Origin: Erythroxylum novogranatense | Taxonomy: Eukaryota > Streptophyta > Magnoliopsida > Malpighiales > Erythroxylaceae | Direction of reading: 5' to 3' | Assembly: GCA_029891385.1 (NCBI GenBank) | Contig: CM057224.1 | Span: forward strand, 40,295,005-40,359,004 | Length of the DNA stretch: 64,000 nucleotides | In this document: positions 20,835 to 31,942 of the stretch, in pieces | How positions within the stretch are numbered: position 1 is the first letter of the stretch | How the letters are laid out: each line of letters begins with the position of its first letter | Notes under the pieces: generated by a model | Told to the model about the DNA's origin: nothing | Databases searched by the model: none | What the model saw: only the letters and a program-made list of their open reading frames with translations | Program-made: the position numbers and the translations under genes

Positions 20835-21640
20835 CCTACACCTACATCATACAGTTCAGACAATGCTAAAGCAGCATTTGTAGCCTGGAAGAGGTCAAAC
20901 AAAATGTGATATTTGATCATTAAGAGATCAATCCCGTATCATCTATTAAATGGACTACTAGAAACAAACATAGCTAAGGACATTCTGAGCAATGTCTACT
21001 AAAGGTACATGGTATATTTCAATGTTGAAATAAGCAACCTAATGAAGGAATTATTCTCCATGAGGTACACAGGAGAATGGGGAGTAAGGGAGTACATTAT
21101 CATAATGGTCCACCTCTATAGTAAGTTAAAGGCGTTGAACATTGTCATTCCTGATTCTTGCATTATACATCAAGCTCTGAACACATTACCTCCAGAGTTT
21201 AGTATTTTGGTCACTACATTCAATTCACAGGATGAGGCTTGAGACATCAATGCTTTGATTTTCTAATGTGTTGCTGAAGAGGAGAAGCTAAAGAGCACTA
21301 CTCATATGACCCTACTAGCAACTAAAGGAAAAGAAAAGGTAAAGCCTTAAAGGTTTAAAGATAAGAAATCTAAATTTTCTCCTCATTTTAATATCGATCA
21401 ATCCAATATTAATAAAGGTGTTGTAGATGTTAAAAGTATGAGATGCTTCTTCTATAAGAAAAAGGAACACAAAAAGTTCGATTGCTAGAAATTTAAGTCC
21501 TAGAAAGAAAAACAAGAATTGTCAAGTAACTCTTTAGCTTGTATGATACGTGAATGTAATCTTGCTATAGCCACATTAAGTTCTTGGTAGCTAGGTAGTG
21601 GAGCTTTTAATCATGTTGCCTTTATAATGTAGGGGTTCAT
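20835..21640 (+). pseudogene. Copia B gag and protease start
   Basis: Broken frames give the UBN2 gag region ('LLNGLLETNIAKDILSNV', then the open stretch 21009-21242 with 'YIIIMVHLYSKLKALNIVI' and 'LNTLPPEFSILVTTFNSQ'). A degenerate zinc knuckle 'CFFYKKKEHKKFDC' follows at about 21435-21485 (second cysteine lost to tyrosine). A protease-like 'LGSGAFNHV' is at about 21590, where the family has DSGAS. Several stops make it inactive. Confidence 0.75.
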
Positions 21641-22900
21641 ACATAGGAGAAACCCAAATAAGGAGGAAGAAAAATGGATGGTTGGCAATAATGAAGAAGT
21701 GAATGTAATGTTTGTAGGGAATGTATGTTTGGACCTTCATATAGGGTATGTACTTATTTTACATGACACATTTTATATACTATCTTTTAGACGAAACTTG
21801 ATGTCTTTTAGACGAAACTTGATCTCTGTATCGATTTTGGACAAAAAAAAGGTTATAGTTTTGTCATTGATGCTTCCAGTGTACAATTATTTTTCAATGC
21901 AAAACATATTGGTTCTGTCTTCTTGTCATATGGATTGTATAGAATGTGTCTTGCCCCTCTTGAGATGTATGCTTCTTCATATAATACTGAACAGGTTACC
22001 AGAAAGAGACTCCTGATAAAGGGTAACTCATACATATTGTGGCATAAAAAGGATGGGCCACATTTCCACAGATAGATTTGAGAGATTGATTAAGGAAAAC
22101 ATTCTCCAAGCTTTAGATTTTTAATATCTGGAAACATATATTGATTGTTGTAGGGTAAGTTGACCAAAATAAAGAAAAAGGGGTCAACTCGTGCTTCTAG
22201 CTTATTAGATCTCATACATATAGATATTTGTGGACATTATATAGTTACATTGTGTAATTTAAGATATTTTCTGACTTTCATTTATGACTATTCTTGTTAT
22301 AGTTACGTGTTCTTACTTAAAGAAAAGTATAAAGTTCTTAAGAAATTTAAGATCATTAAGGCTAAAGCTGAGAACCAATTTGGAAGGTCTATTAAGATTG
22401 TTAGATCTGACCATGAAGGAGAATGTTATGGCAAAGATAGGGTTTTAGGACAAGAAAAGGGTATGATTGCCAGATATGAAGAATCATATGGAATAGTAGC
22501 TTAGCTCACTATGCCAAATAATCCTAAGCAAAATGGTATAACCGAAAGGCTTAATCGCACCCTAAAGAACATAATGAGATCGATGTAGGGCATGACTAAC
22601 CTACCTTATTACCTTTACGGTGAAGTTATAAAGACTGTCTTGTACATACTTAACAGAGTCCTAAGCAAATCAGTATCGAAGATTTCCATTTAAACTCTGG
22701 AAAGGATAGAAGCCTAGCCTTGTCCACATTTGTGTATGGGGTTACCCTATTGAGGTACGTTTATATAATCCTTATGAAAATAAGTTACATTTTTGTTCTA
22801 CTCGTTGTTATTTTGTAAGATATCCCGACCACTTTAAGGGATACATATTTTACTGTAGAGGAGGGTCTACAATTATATAATCACAAATAGTTAAGTTTCT
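21641..22900 (+). pseudogene. Copia B protease end and integrase
   Basis: 'YILWHKKDGPHFHR' at about 22030 is the degraded GAG-pre-integrase motif. The frame 22160-22504 holds 'LLDLIHIDICG' (first catalytic D) and 'IKIVRSDHEGECYG' (second D). After a stop comes 'NNPKQNGITERLNRTLKNIM' (catalytic E). The three acidic residues survive although the frame is broken in at least four places. It would have inserted the cDNA. Confidence 0.82.
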
Positions 22901-23049
22901 GGAATATGATGTCTATGATAAGGGTGGTCCTTCTTGCCCTTCAGATGATAGCAGGATGAATAACAGTTATTTTGTATCCGTCACTCATATAGTCAATACC
23001 AGTGGATCAAGGTTTTAGTACCATGTCAATACAGGAACAGGAACTCATA

Positions 23050-23383
23050 CCTATACAAACTAAAGTTCTTAAGGTACCCGAACCGTTGTGCTAGCTAGGC
23101 TGAGCCCTAAGGGGAGTGTAGAGTGTGAGATCCCACATCGGTTAGAGACGGGGATGAAGTATACTTTATAAGGGTACGGATACCTCTCCCTTACAGATGC
23201 GTTTTCCATACCCTAACGCACCGGATTCCATCAGAACTCCGAAGTTAAATGTGCTAGGGCAAGAGTAGTTCTAGGATGGGTGGCCTCCTGGGAAGTTCTC
23301 AAGAAAAGCAAAATCGTGAGGGCTTGGCTGGGCCAAGGCCTAAAGCAGACAATATCTATGACCGAGTGATCTGGGCTGTTACA
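23050..23383 (+). mobile_element. Truncated Cassandra element: polypurine end and 3' LTR with 5S rRNA-derived core
   Basis: The LTR (23124-23383) starts TGTGAGATCCCACATCGG and ends GGGCTGTTACA, the known ends of Cassandra, a small non-autonomous retroelement with a 5S-derived LTR. 'AAGGGGAGTGTAGAG' just before it looks like the Cassandra polypurine tract. The flanking pentamers (TAGAG, GATTA) do not match, which fits a 5'-truncated copy better than a solo LTR. The left limit of the internal region is not certain. Confidence 0.82.
23206..23301 (+). repeat. 5S rRNA-derived sequence in the Cassandra LTR (not a 5S gene)
   Basis: 'GCACCGGATTCCATCAGAAC', 'TCCGAAGTTAAATGTGCT', 'GGCAAGAGTAGTTCTAGGAT' and 'GGGTGGCCTCCTGGGAAG' follow plant 5S rRNA with scattered changes, including AAGCG to AAATG in the A-box region and GTGACC to GTGGCC in the C box. 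The first bases of 5S are shortened. Confidence 0.9.
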
Positions 23384-24689
23384 GATTATGTAGTCTATTT
23401 GGGTAAACAAGACTATGATGTTGGACATGTTTTCGATCAAGTTACTTTTGTAGAAGTTATTTTAGACCCCATGTAGATTTGTGGTGGGATGTAATGAAAA
23501 ATGAGATGCAGTCCATGAAGCATAATGCTTGTTAATTTGACTCAAATTTGCAAACTTATCAGTTGTAAATGGCTTTTCAAGATCAAAAAGGACTCTTAGG
23601 GTAAAGTTGAGCGATTTAAAGTTTGATTGGTTACCAGAGGGTTCACTTAGAAAAAAGGATTGACTTTAATTTTACCTTTTCTCCAATATCCTCTAAGGAT
23701 ACATTTATAGTGATTATGGTAATGCTAGCTTATTATGATATGGAGCAACATCAAATAGATGTTAAAACTGCTTTCCTGAATGGATACCTTTGTGAAGAGG
23801 TCTATATGGAACAACTTGAAGGACTTTAGGATCAAGAAAACCCTAACAAAGTGTGTAAATTAAGAAAATCAATATATGGTTTGAAATAAGATTCCAGATA
23901 GTGGTATCATAAGTTTAATGAGTTTGTTACCTCTTTTATCTTTGTGGAAAATAAAGTTGAAAGTGTTTGTATTACAAAGTAAGGGGGAGCAAAGTTATCT
24001 TTATACTTTTATATGTAGATGATATCTTGCTTGCATCAAATGACTTGACCATGTTGCATGAGGTTAAGTAACTTTTGGCCAAACATTTTGACATGAAGGA
24101 CTTTGGAAAATCATCTTTTATCCTAGGAATTCATCTTCATCGAGACAGGTCTCAACACTCATTAGGCCTCTCGTAGAAATTATACATTGAGTGAGTGCTA
24201 CAAAGGTTTAATATAGTTAATTGTAAACTTGTTGCAACGCTCATCTCTTATGGTGAGAGATTATCTTTGGCGAAGTGTCCAAAGAATGATACAAAGAAAG
24301 AGGCTATAAAGAATGTTCCTTATTATAGTGTTGTTGGTAGCCTGATATATGCTCAGGTGTGCATTAGAATAGACATTGCGTTTACTGTTGGACTATTGGG
24401 TAGATATCTAACTAACCCAGACATAGGCTACTGAATATAGTTAAACAAGTATTGAGATATTTAAAGGGAACAAAGGATTATATATTGACATACAGAAGGG
24501 TCAACAATTTAAACCTTATAGGGTATACAGGTTCAATTTTTGCTATATGTCTGGATGACCTAAAGTCCACATCAGGATATATCTTTATGTTAGTAGATGA
24601 TGCAGTATCATGTAAGAATGTCAAGCAGACACTAGTGACTTCCTCGACTATACATGCAGAGTTTGTGGTATACTATGGGGCTGCTACTA
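23384..24689 (+). pseudogene. Copia B reverse transcriptase and first part of RNase H
   Basis: The frame 23623-23829 carries 'HQIDVKTAFLNGYLCEEVYM'. In other frames follow 'YVDDILLASNDLTMLHE' (catalytic YVDD, about 24015-24065) and 'VVGSLIYAQVCIRIDIAFTV' (about 24325-24385). RNase H begins with 'GYTGS' at about 24520 and 'LVTSSTIHAEFVVYYGA' at about 24635-24685, where the hAT insertion cuts it. Many stops make it inactive. Confidence 0.85.
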
Positions 24690-24978
24690 GTGTAATGAAT
24701 ATTGTTTCGTATCGATTGGTACTGGCCAGAAGGTACCATACCAACTGAAAAGCTAAACGGTATCAATGGTAATGGTATCGATCATCGGTACCAGCAGGTA
24801 CCAAAGTTTTCACGCGGTATCGATTGGTATCATAAGTTTTAAAAACTTGGGGGATTGATTAGTAAAAATTAAAAAAATTTAACCCCCTCCTTTACTTGAC
24901 CCATCTACTTCCTCTCTCTCATTTTTCATTTTTTTGTTTGTCTCTCTGACACTCTCCTCCATTCTCTCTCACACTCTC

Positions 24979-27428
24979 TGTAACATCCCGTCACGGATGG
25001 GATGTGTACAGTTCATTGCATTCGTATTTGTACATGTGCATGAATTATAGTATATTGTATAATTGGCATTTGTATGTACATGCATGTATGACATATTTCC
25101 GATTTGATTTGCATAACTTAGATTTGGAAAATTGATTAGGTTAATTGGGTTGTGAGAAATTGAATTTGCATGAGAAATGAGTAATTGGAGTTGCAAATTG
25201 AGATCTGGAAATGATTAGGGTAAGTATGATAATTAGGTCAAATTAGGCTCGAGAATTTGATTTGAGTTAGAAATGAGATTTGGGAAGTTGAATTGTGAAA
25301 TTGGAGTATATGCTAATGAGTTTTCTATTTTTGTGGATTTATAGGAATTTTTCTGGAATTTTTGGAGCATTAGGCTCGGATCGAAAAATTTGATAAATAC
25401 CGTTAATTGAATATCCAGTTAAAATTGATTATCCAATGGCATGGACGGTTAGAAATTTGATTTGGGAAATTAGGGTTTAGCCTTTGAAATTAGGGAGAAA
25501 TTAGAATTTGAAATTGGCTCGAGGTGGTTCGATCGGATGGTGGCAATTCCATTTGCCAAACAAGCCCTAGTATCCTTTATATTTATACCCACCCTTTGAA
25601 GATTTTGCCTCCCACGAAACTTTCTCCTTCTTCTTCTTCGTTCTCTTCTTCCTCTTCGTGATCATTTTCTTTTGGAGATTTAAGGTTCTTCATCAAGTAA
25701 GTTACTTCTATCTTGTTTTATATGGTTTGATTACTTGATTTATAGAGTTTATTAGAGGATTAAACATGAAAATCTAAGGATTTGGGTTTAGGATTTCAAA
25801 GTGGTTTTCGGTGGTTTTAGGTTGAATTTTAGGGAATTTGATTGTTTGATAAAATGGAAGCTAAAGAGTTGTTCTATGATGTGTATAAAATGATTTAGGA
25901 GTGATTTGTGAGGAGAAAACTAGGATTTGGTGATGTTTCTTGTCGAAAATCTGCAAAAATCTGGGTTTTACAGGCGTGTATGTCAATCGCCTGCATGTAT
26001 ATATTTACACGCCATGACAAGCGAATTAGCTTGTCGCCGTGACGTGTCTTAGGCGCGTCGTCGCGAGGAGGACAAGGTATCGTCGCGACGAACGCGTCGT
26101 CGTCGCGACGTGGGATCTTTGCTCATGTGGCGATCTTGCATGGCGAGGAAAGTTATTTTGCCGAAATGAAATTTAGGTTTTCACAATTTGGGATTAGGCA
26201 ATTGATGATTCAATTGGCTATGGATTAAATTCAATTTGGAGATTGTGAATTTGGAAATTTGAAATTTAGTTAGGAATTAAGGATTGTGATCGGAAATTGA
26301 ATTAGGTCGGAAATGTCATAATTTGCATAGTATGTACATGATTTGATTCATATGCATAATTAAGCATCGAATTGGTACCATAATAATGTTATGTATATTT
26401 TGATTGATATAAGCGGCTCAGCGGATCGCCGATCGTCGGCGTGGCGAGACTTCCGCGATAGCTTCGGAAGTTACGAGGTGAGTAACCTAGTTGGTTTCTC
26501 GATCTCTTATGTGTTATATGCCATTATGTGAACTATCGTGTCTTTGATTATGTGATTACGATTAAATGATTCGCATGAGATATATCGAGATGAATTGTAA
26601 AAGCATGCTAGGCATGATTAGAAATCGATGAAACGGTTGTGGTGGGCACATTACGATCCGAGTGGAGCTATAAGCTCATCAATTGTGTTAAGTGAAAAGG
26701 GATTAGTGAATACCGGAGGGTTCTCCTATCCACTAGTCTTGGCGTGGGCGATAGTGCATACCAGAGGGCTCTCTACCCCGAGCGATTACGTGTGATGTGC
26801 CCGAAATGGGATAATTCGGCGCTTGATCCAACGCTAATAATGAATCTGGAAATCATTGTGCATATTATGCGTGTTCATGCTATGAATGTGCTATGGACTA
26901 GCGCCAATGTGTGATTTTGATGTTGTAAATTTACGAGTTATGATATGTGTTGATTTATGCATAATTTTGCGTAATGCATGAATGGGTAAACCATCGATGA
27001 TGGTTACTCATTGAGTTTATAAACTCATCCAAATTGCGACTATTTTCGGAGATGGTGGTAGTGTGACTCTAGCTCAGGATTTTGAGACTTCTCTGCTTGT
27101 GTGTCTTGAAGAGAAGCATGGCCCATGTGTCGGTCATTTGGGGATCCTTTGGGATATTTTGGGGATGACCTAGATAGGAGCTATTCTTTATTTATTTTGG
27201 GCTTTTGCGGTTGTAAATTATGATCGGATATTGTATTTAGCATTTATGAATGAAATGAGAAGTACTCTTTGGTTTTAAAATTTAGTGATTGTGATCTTCT
27301 TGCTTTGATTATATTGATTCCATGAGGTTTTATTAGAAGCGATTATGCGGTAGTGCAACCTCATCGTAGGGTATGTATCGGTATGATCTACGGGCGTATC
27401 GGTGTATACTCTACGGTGAGGCGCCACA
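24979..27428 (+). mobile_element. Tekay 5' LTR (2450 bp)
   Basis: A TATA-like 'tatatttatacc' lies at about 25577. A pyrimidine-rich stretch and a splice-donor-like AAGTAAG follow at about 25690. The CpG-rich array is at about 25970-26115 and the duplicated GAGGG block at about 26715-26785. Confidence 0.93.
25970..26115 (+). repeat. CpG-rich palindromic array, 5' LTR copy
   Basis: 'CGTCGCGACG', 'GCGTCGTCGTCGCGACG' and related CG-rich units lie in an otherwise AT-rich LTR. The copy in the 3' LTR (about 32928-33090) is far more divergent than the flanking LTR sequence. Confidence 0.8.
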
Positions 27429-27446
27429 TTGGTGGTATCGAGCATG
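27429..27446 (+). promoter_or_regulatory. Tekay primer-binding region
   Basis: TTGGTGGTATCGAGCATG directly follows the LTR. It contains TGGTATC-GAGC, the tRNA-Met complement with one base missing. Confidence 0.65.
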
Positions 27447-27540
27447 GTTTGACATCTTTGGGCATAGTATGTTTTAGGCTTGAATTTAGTGAGGAAAGCG
27501 AAATTGATCGAATTGTGATTTTATTGTAGGTCATCCGTCT

Positions 27541-28460
27541 TTGGTGATCGGTCGATCACTCGGTGACCAAGGATCGATAGGAGCTAGTAGAGAGTCCTCT
27601 GTGCCTATGTGTGAGGCGACCTCGGGTAGTTCCCATGAGAGGGAGCGGAGGTATGATCGCCTTAAATGGCGAAATTTGTCGATTTCTCTGAAGTCTGAGA
27701 CCTACGAGGCCGAGGTTGGTTAGAGAGGACCGGCGGGTCTGGACGGATGGATTGTGATGCTGAGGAGAGGTTCGATTACGCTGTCTCTTTGCTTCAGGGT
27801 CCAGCGTATCAGTGGTGGAAGACCGTTCGAGGGAGTTCCACCAGACCTTGTGTTTTGACTTGGGCGGATTTCCTGAGAGCTTTCCGAGATAATTATACTC
27901 CGAGGGTTTATATGGAGATGAAGATGCAGGAGTTTTTGGATTTGAGGCAGGGATCTATGGCAGTGGCTGATTACGAGGTCCGGTTTAATGAGTTGTCGGC
28001 ATATGCGTCTGTTTTGATTTCTTCTGAGGCAGATCGGTGCCGGAGATTTGAGGGAGGGCTGAATCTGGATATTCGTACCAGGTTAGCCCGGTCTGACATA
28101 CGGGCACCTTTAGAAGTGAGGTCATTCTTGTCGAGGATTAAGCGACTTTTGAGACGAGCGAGTTGAGGTTGGTCGGGGATCTCGGAGTAAGAGATCCAAG
28201 TGATAGTCGAGGCGACTCGGGTAGGAGCTTTAGCGAGCGTCGGTAGGCTCAGATTTTGGGAGGTCCCAGGCGATCTGGTTCGGTTCGAGAGGCGATTTAG
28301 GCGATCGGGTAGCGATGGCGATGGTGAGGCTCGGCCGCCTACCTCCTTTGTCGAGAGTTTGAGAGAGGAGGCATAGTGGGAGTCTTTGGAGGTTCACCTG
28401 GAGCATGTTTGAGGTGTGGCTCGATGGAGCATCGGATCCGACATTGTCCAGAGATTGAGG
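27541..28460 (+). pseudogene. Tekay gag with zinc knuckle
   Basis: The open stretch 27747-28166 is the Retrotrans_gag core: 'AEERFDYAVSLLQGPAYQWW', 'VLTWADFLRAFRDNYTP' and 'FLDLRQGSMAVADYEVRFNE'. A zinc knuckle CX2CX4HX4C, 'CLRCGSMEHRIRHC', is at about 28400-28442, and its first half is out of frame with the core. Upstream frames from 27541 probably belong to the gag N-terminus but contain stops. Gag would form the particle and bind RNA. The frame is broken several times. Confidence 0.85.
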
Positions 28461-28559
28461 AGCTCGATCTGCTTGAGTGGGAGAGCTGGTAGTAGACCTT
28501 CTTGTCAGTGAGCCGAGGTAGTGGACTGGATTGAGGGGAGGCGAGCTCGGAGTGGGCTG

Positions 28560-29200
28560 GAGATTCTTTTATGGGGTCGGAGAGTGGGGTGAGTCGGCAT
28601 GATCGCGAGCCGTGGTCTACGCCATGACTAGCGAGAGGCCCAGACTCTCGAGATGTGATTGCGGGTTTATACGCTTTACGATATTGAGGTGTATGCATTG
28701 ATAGATCCGAGGTCCACGTTCATTTATTGCACCGCATGTGGCATGTAGATTGCATGGGCATAGAGATGCTTGATGCAGGTTGCGGTGAGTACACCTTTAG
28801 GTAGTACCACCTTGCCTCTAGGTGAATCTGTAGGGATGCCCGATTCGGGTGGATCGGTGATATTGAGTGCGATTTGATTGTGTTGCCTCTTGAGAGATTG
28901 AGGTGATTTTGGGGATGGGTGGCTCATTGCCCATAGGGCGATTATAGATTGCTATACTAAGGAGGTTGTATTAGAGTCTCTGGTCGGTAGAAATTTTTTT
29001 TTAGTGTTAGTCGGCGGTGCCAGCCAGGATGATCTCGTTTGTGAGTGCTTTGAGGTTGATGAGAGGTGGTACATGAGGCCTATTTGGCTCACGTGGTGGA
29101 TTCGAGTGCGATGAGTTTGCGGGATGTCCTGTGATCGGGGAGTTCCAGATGTGTTTCAGGAGTTCTGGGTTTGCTTGGCGGATCGGGAGGCGAGTTGAGA
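28560..29200 (+). pseudogene. Tekay protease region
   Basis: At about 28690-28735 a broken frame reads 'ALIDPRSTFIYC', close to the family's 'LIDPGSTHSYI'; the catalytic triad reads D-P-R where D-P-G or D-S-G is expected. At about 28913-28965 'GWLIAHRAIIDCYTKEVVLE' follows the family's 'DWLxxHxxxIDCxxKxVxF' motif. The frame is lost more than once between them. Confidence 0.75.
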
Positions 29201-29860
29201 TAGACCTCATTCAGTGCAGCTCTATATTGATACCTCCGTATAGGATGGCACCGGTAGAATTGAGGGAGCTTAAGGCTCGACTTGGAGTTATTGGATAAGG
29301 GTTCATCGGTAGAGTGTTTCACCGTGGGGAGCCGGTGTTGTTTGTGAAGAAGAAGGGCGGGACTATGAGGCTTTGCATCGATTATAGGCGACTCAATCGG
29401 TTCTTGTTAAGAATAAGTACCCACCGCCTAGAATTGATGATTTATTTGATCGATTCAGGAGGAGCACGGTGTTTACCAAGTTGGATTTGAGATCCGGTTA
29501 CTATCGATTGAGGATCGCGAGAGGCCGATGTGCCTAAGAGTGCTTTCGGGAGCGGTATGGGCATTACGAGTTCTTAGTGATGTCGTTGGGTTGACTAATG
29601 CCCGCGACCTTCGTGGCCTTGATGAATAGGGTCTTTCAGCCATACTGGATCAATTTGTGATCGTATTCATTGATGATATCTTGGTATATTCGAGGTCTAG
29701 AGCAGAGCATCGCGAGACATCGAGGTTGTCTTTGATTATGAGAGATAGGCGTTGTATGCCAAATTCACTAAGTGTGAATTTTGGTGGATGAGTGGTGTTT
29801 TAGGCCATATAGTATCTGGTGAGGGTATCGGGTGGATCCTCACAAGATTGAGGCGGTGAG
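29201..29860 (+). pseudogene. Tekay reverse transcriptase
   Basis: 'IPPYRMAPVELRELKARL' at about 29232-29285 and '[20 protein letters not shown]' with 'RRLNR' at about 29325-29405 are typical chromovirus sequence. The catalytic 'FIDDILVYS' is recognisable at about 29665-29695 with small deletions. Losses of one or two bases, often in short runs, shift the frame every 50-150 bp. Confidence 0.85.
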
Positions 29861-30560
29861 GAGTTGGGAGATTAGAGGCGTGCTGAGTTGAGGAGTTTCC
29901 TCGGATTAGCAGGATATTACCGGAGGTTTGTTGAGGGGTTTTCTGTGATCTCCGCCCTTTGACAAGACTTCGAGGAAGAGTGTGGCCTTGGATGGGCGGA
30001 TGAGTGTCGAGGAGTTTCGATGAGTTGATACATCGGTTGACTCTGGCCGGTGTTAGCCTTGCCATCTGGATCGGGAGGTTTGAGGTTCTGATGATGCTTG
30101 GTGGGTTTAAGCCGTGTCTTGATGCACATGGGAGAGTCATAGCGTATGCATCGAGACGATTGAGCCCATGAGGTAATTATCCGTGCATGACTTGGAGTTA
30201 GCGGTACGTGGTGTTTGCTCGAAGATCTGGAGACATTATTTGTATGGGAGACTTTCCGGATCTTCACCGATCATAAAGCTTGAGGTATTTGTTGAGTCGT
30301 GAGAGCTGAATCTGAAGCGAAGGAGATGGTTGGAGTTGCTTAAGGATTCTGTTGCCTTATCGAGTACCACCTGGAAAGGCCAATGTGGTGGTGATGCATT
30401 GAGTAGGAGATCGCATGGTAGTGCGGCCCAGATTCGAGTTTCGAGGTTGCCATGCTTAGTTCGGTTAGGAGCACTTAATGTGCGAGATAGATTTAGTCGG
30501 GATGGAGCTCGATTGCGACTCGAGGTGAGACCGATGTGCATGGCGGATTAGGAGAGTGCG
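29861..30560 (+). pseudogene. Tekay RNase H region
   Basis: Pieces such as 'SFLGLAGYYRRFVEGF'-like sequence at about 29893-29945, 'VIAYASRRL' at about 30130-30160, and 'HDLELA'-like and 'FTDHKSLRY'-like sequence at about 30185-30285 follow the chromovirus order in shifting frames. 'ANVVVMH' at about 30380 marks the end of the domain. Confidence 0.7.
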
Positions 30561-31600
30561 GGATCGGGATCAATATTGGTTAGATTGATTGATGAGTCGG
30601 ATCGGGATGGCGATCTGAGTTTGGTGAGGATGACACTTTGTGGATGGGCGGAGGTTGTGTGTTCTCGATGTGGAGGATCGGGCGTGAGATCTTAGAAGAG
30701 GCTCATTTGGCCGCTTATGCCATGCATCAAAGGGTCACCAAGATGTATCGTACTCTTAAGTTGCATTTACGGTGGCGAGCATGAAGAGGCATGTGGCGGA
30801 GTATGTTTCTCGGTGTTTGGCGTGCGGCGAGTTAAGGCCGAGCACCGGGCCCCGATTAGGAGATGCGATTCGTTGCCCATTCAGTGGAAATGGGAGCGTA
30901 TTACGATGGATTTTATCATGGGGTTGCCGGGACGCCGAGAGCAGTGATGCTATCGGGTCATAGTGAACCGATTGACTAAATCGGCTCACTTCTTGCCGAT
31001 GAGGAGAGCAATACCCTCGATCAGTTGACCCGAAGTATGTAGCGAGATAGTTCATTGCATGGGGTCCCGATTTGATAGTGTCGATAGGGATCGAGTTTAC
31101 TTCGAATTTTGGAGAGTCTGCGATCGGTATGGGGACGATTGAACTTGATCTGCGTTTCATCCTCGGACAGATGGGAAGAGTGAGAGGACTATTGAGTTCG
31201 TTGAGGATATCTTTGAGAGCTTGTGTGTTGGAGTTTGAGGTGCGTGGGATCGATGTTGCCTCTGGTAGAGTTTGCATACAATAATCGATACAGTAGCATT
31301 GGTATGGCACCTTACGAGGCATTATATGGACGTCGTGCAGATCCCTCTTTCTTTGGGATGAAGAGGGTGTGAGGATGTTAGAGGTCCGAGTTGATCCAGA
31401 CCTGATTGATTGAGTCGCATCAAAGCGGCTCGGGGCGAGAGAAAGAGCTATGTGGATCAGCATCGGAGAGAGATGGAGTATGCTGTAGGTGACAGAGTAT
31501 TCCTCAGAGTGTCTCCGTGGAGAGGAGTTCTCAGATTTGGCCGTAAGGGCAAGTTGAGTCCTCGGTATATCGGTCCGTATGAGATTACAGGAGGATTGGA
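30561..31600 (+). pseudogene. Tekay integrase
   Basis: The HHCC region is degraded near 30700-30830 ('AYAMHQRVTKMYRTLK', then 'VAEYVSRCLACGELRPS'). The core is recognisable from 'WKWERITMDFIMGLPGRRE' (first catalytic D) and 'VNRLTKSAHFLPMR', both at about 30890-31005, to 'FHPRTDGKSERTIE' (catalytic E) at about 31155-31200. The GPY motif 'GKLSPRYIGPYEI' at about 31550-31585 closes it. Several frame changes interrupt it. Confidence 0.85.
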
Positions 31601-31942
31601 CCGTTAGCCTCTGAGTTGGCCTTGCCAAGAGAGATGTCTCAGTTGCATGACGTCTTTCATGTGAGCATGCTTCGGAGATATCGTTCTGACCCGACTCATG
31701 TGATTCCGGCTCAGGAGATAGAGATTGCCAGTGACTTGAGTTATATTGAGGCACCGTGCGGATTATTGGATCGTGGGTTAGCGGTTGAGGTCTCGGGTTA
31801 TTCCATTGGTGAAAGTCCTTTGGAAGAACCATTCATCAGGAGGCGACTTGGGAGGCGAGGAGCACATGAGGAGGCGATACCCTCATCTGCTCGATCGGTC
31901 GAGTAAGAAAATTTGGGACGAAATTTTTATTAGGAGGAGAAT
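31600..31942 (+). pseudogene. Tekay integrase tail with chromodomain, and polypurine tract
   Basis: 'LHDVFHVSMLRRYRSDPTHV' at about 31636-31697 precedes a chromodomain-like region that is split between two frames: one reads 'LSYIEAPCGLLDRG', and the other (31785-31910) reads 'VIPLVKVLWKNHS' and 'RRRYPHL'. This layout is that of Tekay-type chromoviruses, where the chromodomain steers insertion. A polypurine tract TAGGAGGAGAAT precedes the 3' LTR at 31931-31942. Confidence 0.85.

Noticed and set aside
23206..23301. A 5S rRNA gene
   Set aside because: The 5' end is shortened, several conserved bases are changed, and it sits between Cassandra LTR ends, so it is a retroelement part.
23124..23383. 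Cassandra solo LTR with target duplication
   Set aside because: The flanking pentamers TAGAG and GATTA do not match, and a polypurine-like stretch sits on the left side, so a truncated element is more likely.
28339..31832. Long minus-strand open frames (for example 358 codons at 30756-31832)
   Set aside because: They mirror the degraded plus-strand chromovirus pol region, whose protein motifs are clear on the plus strand.
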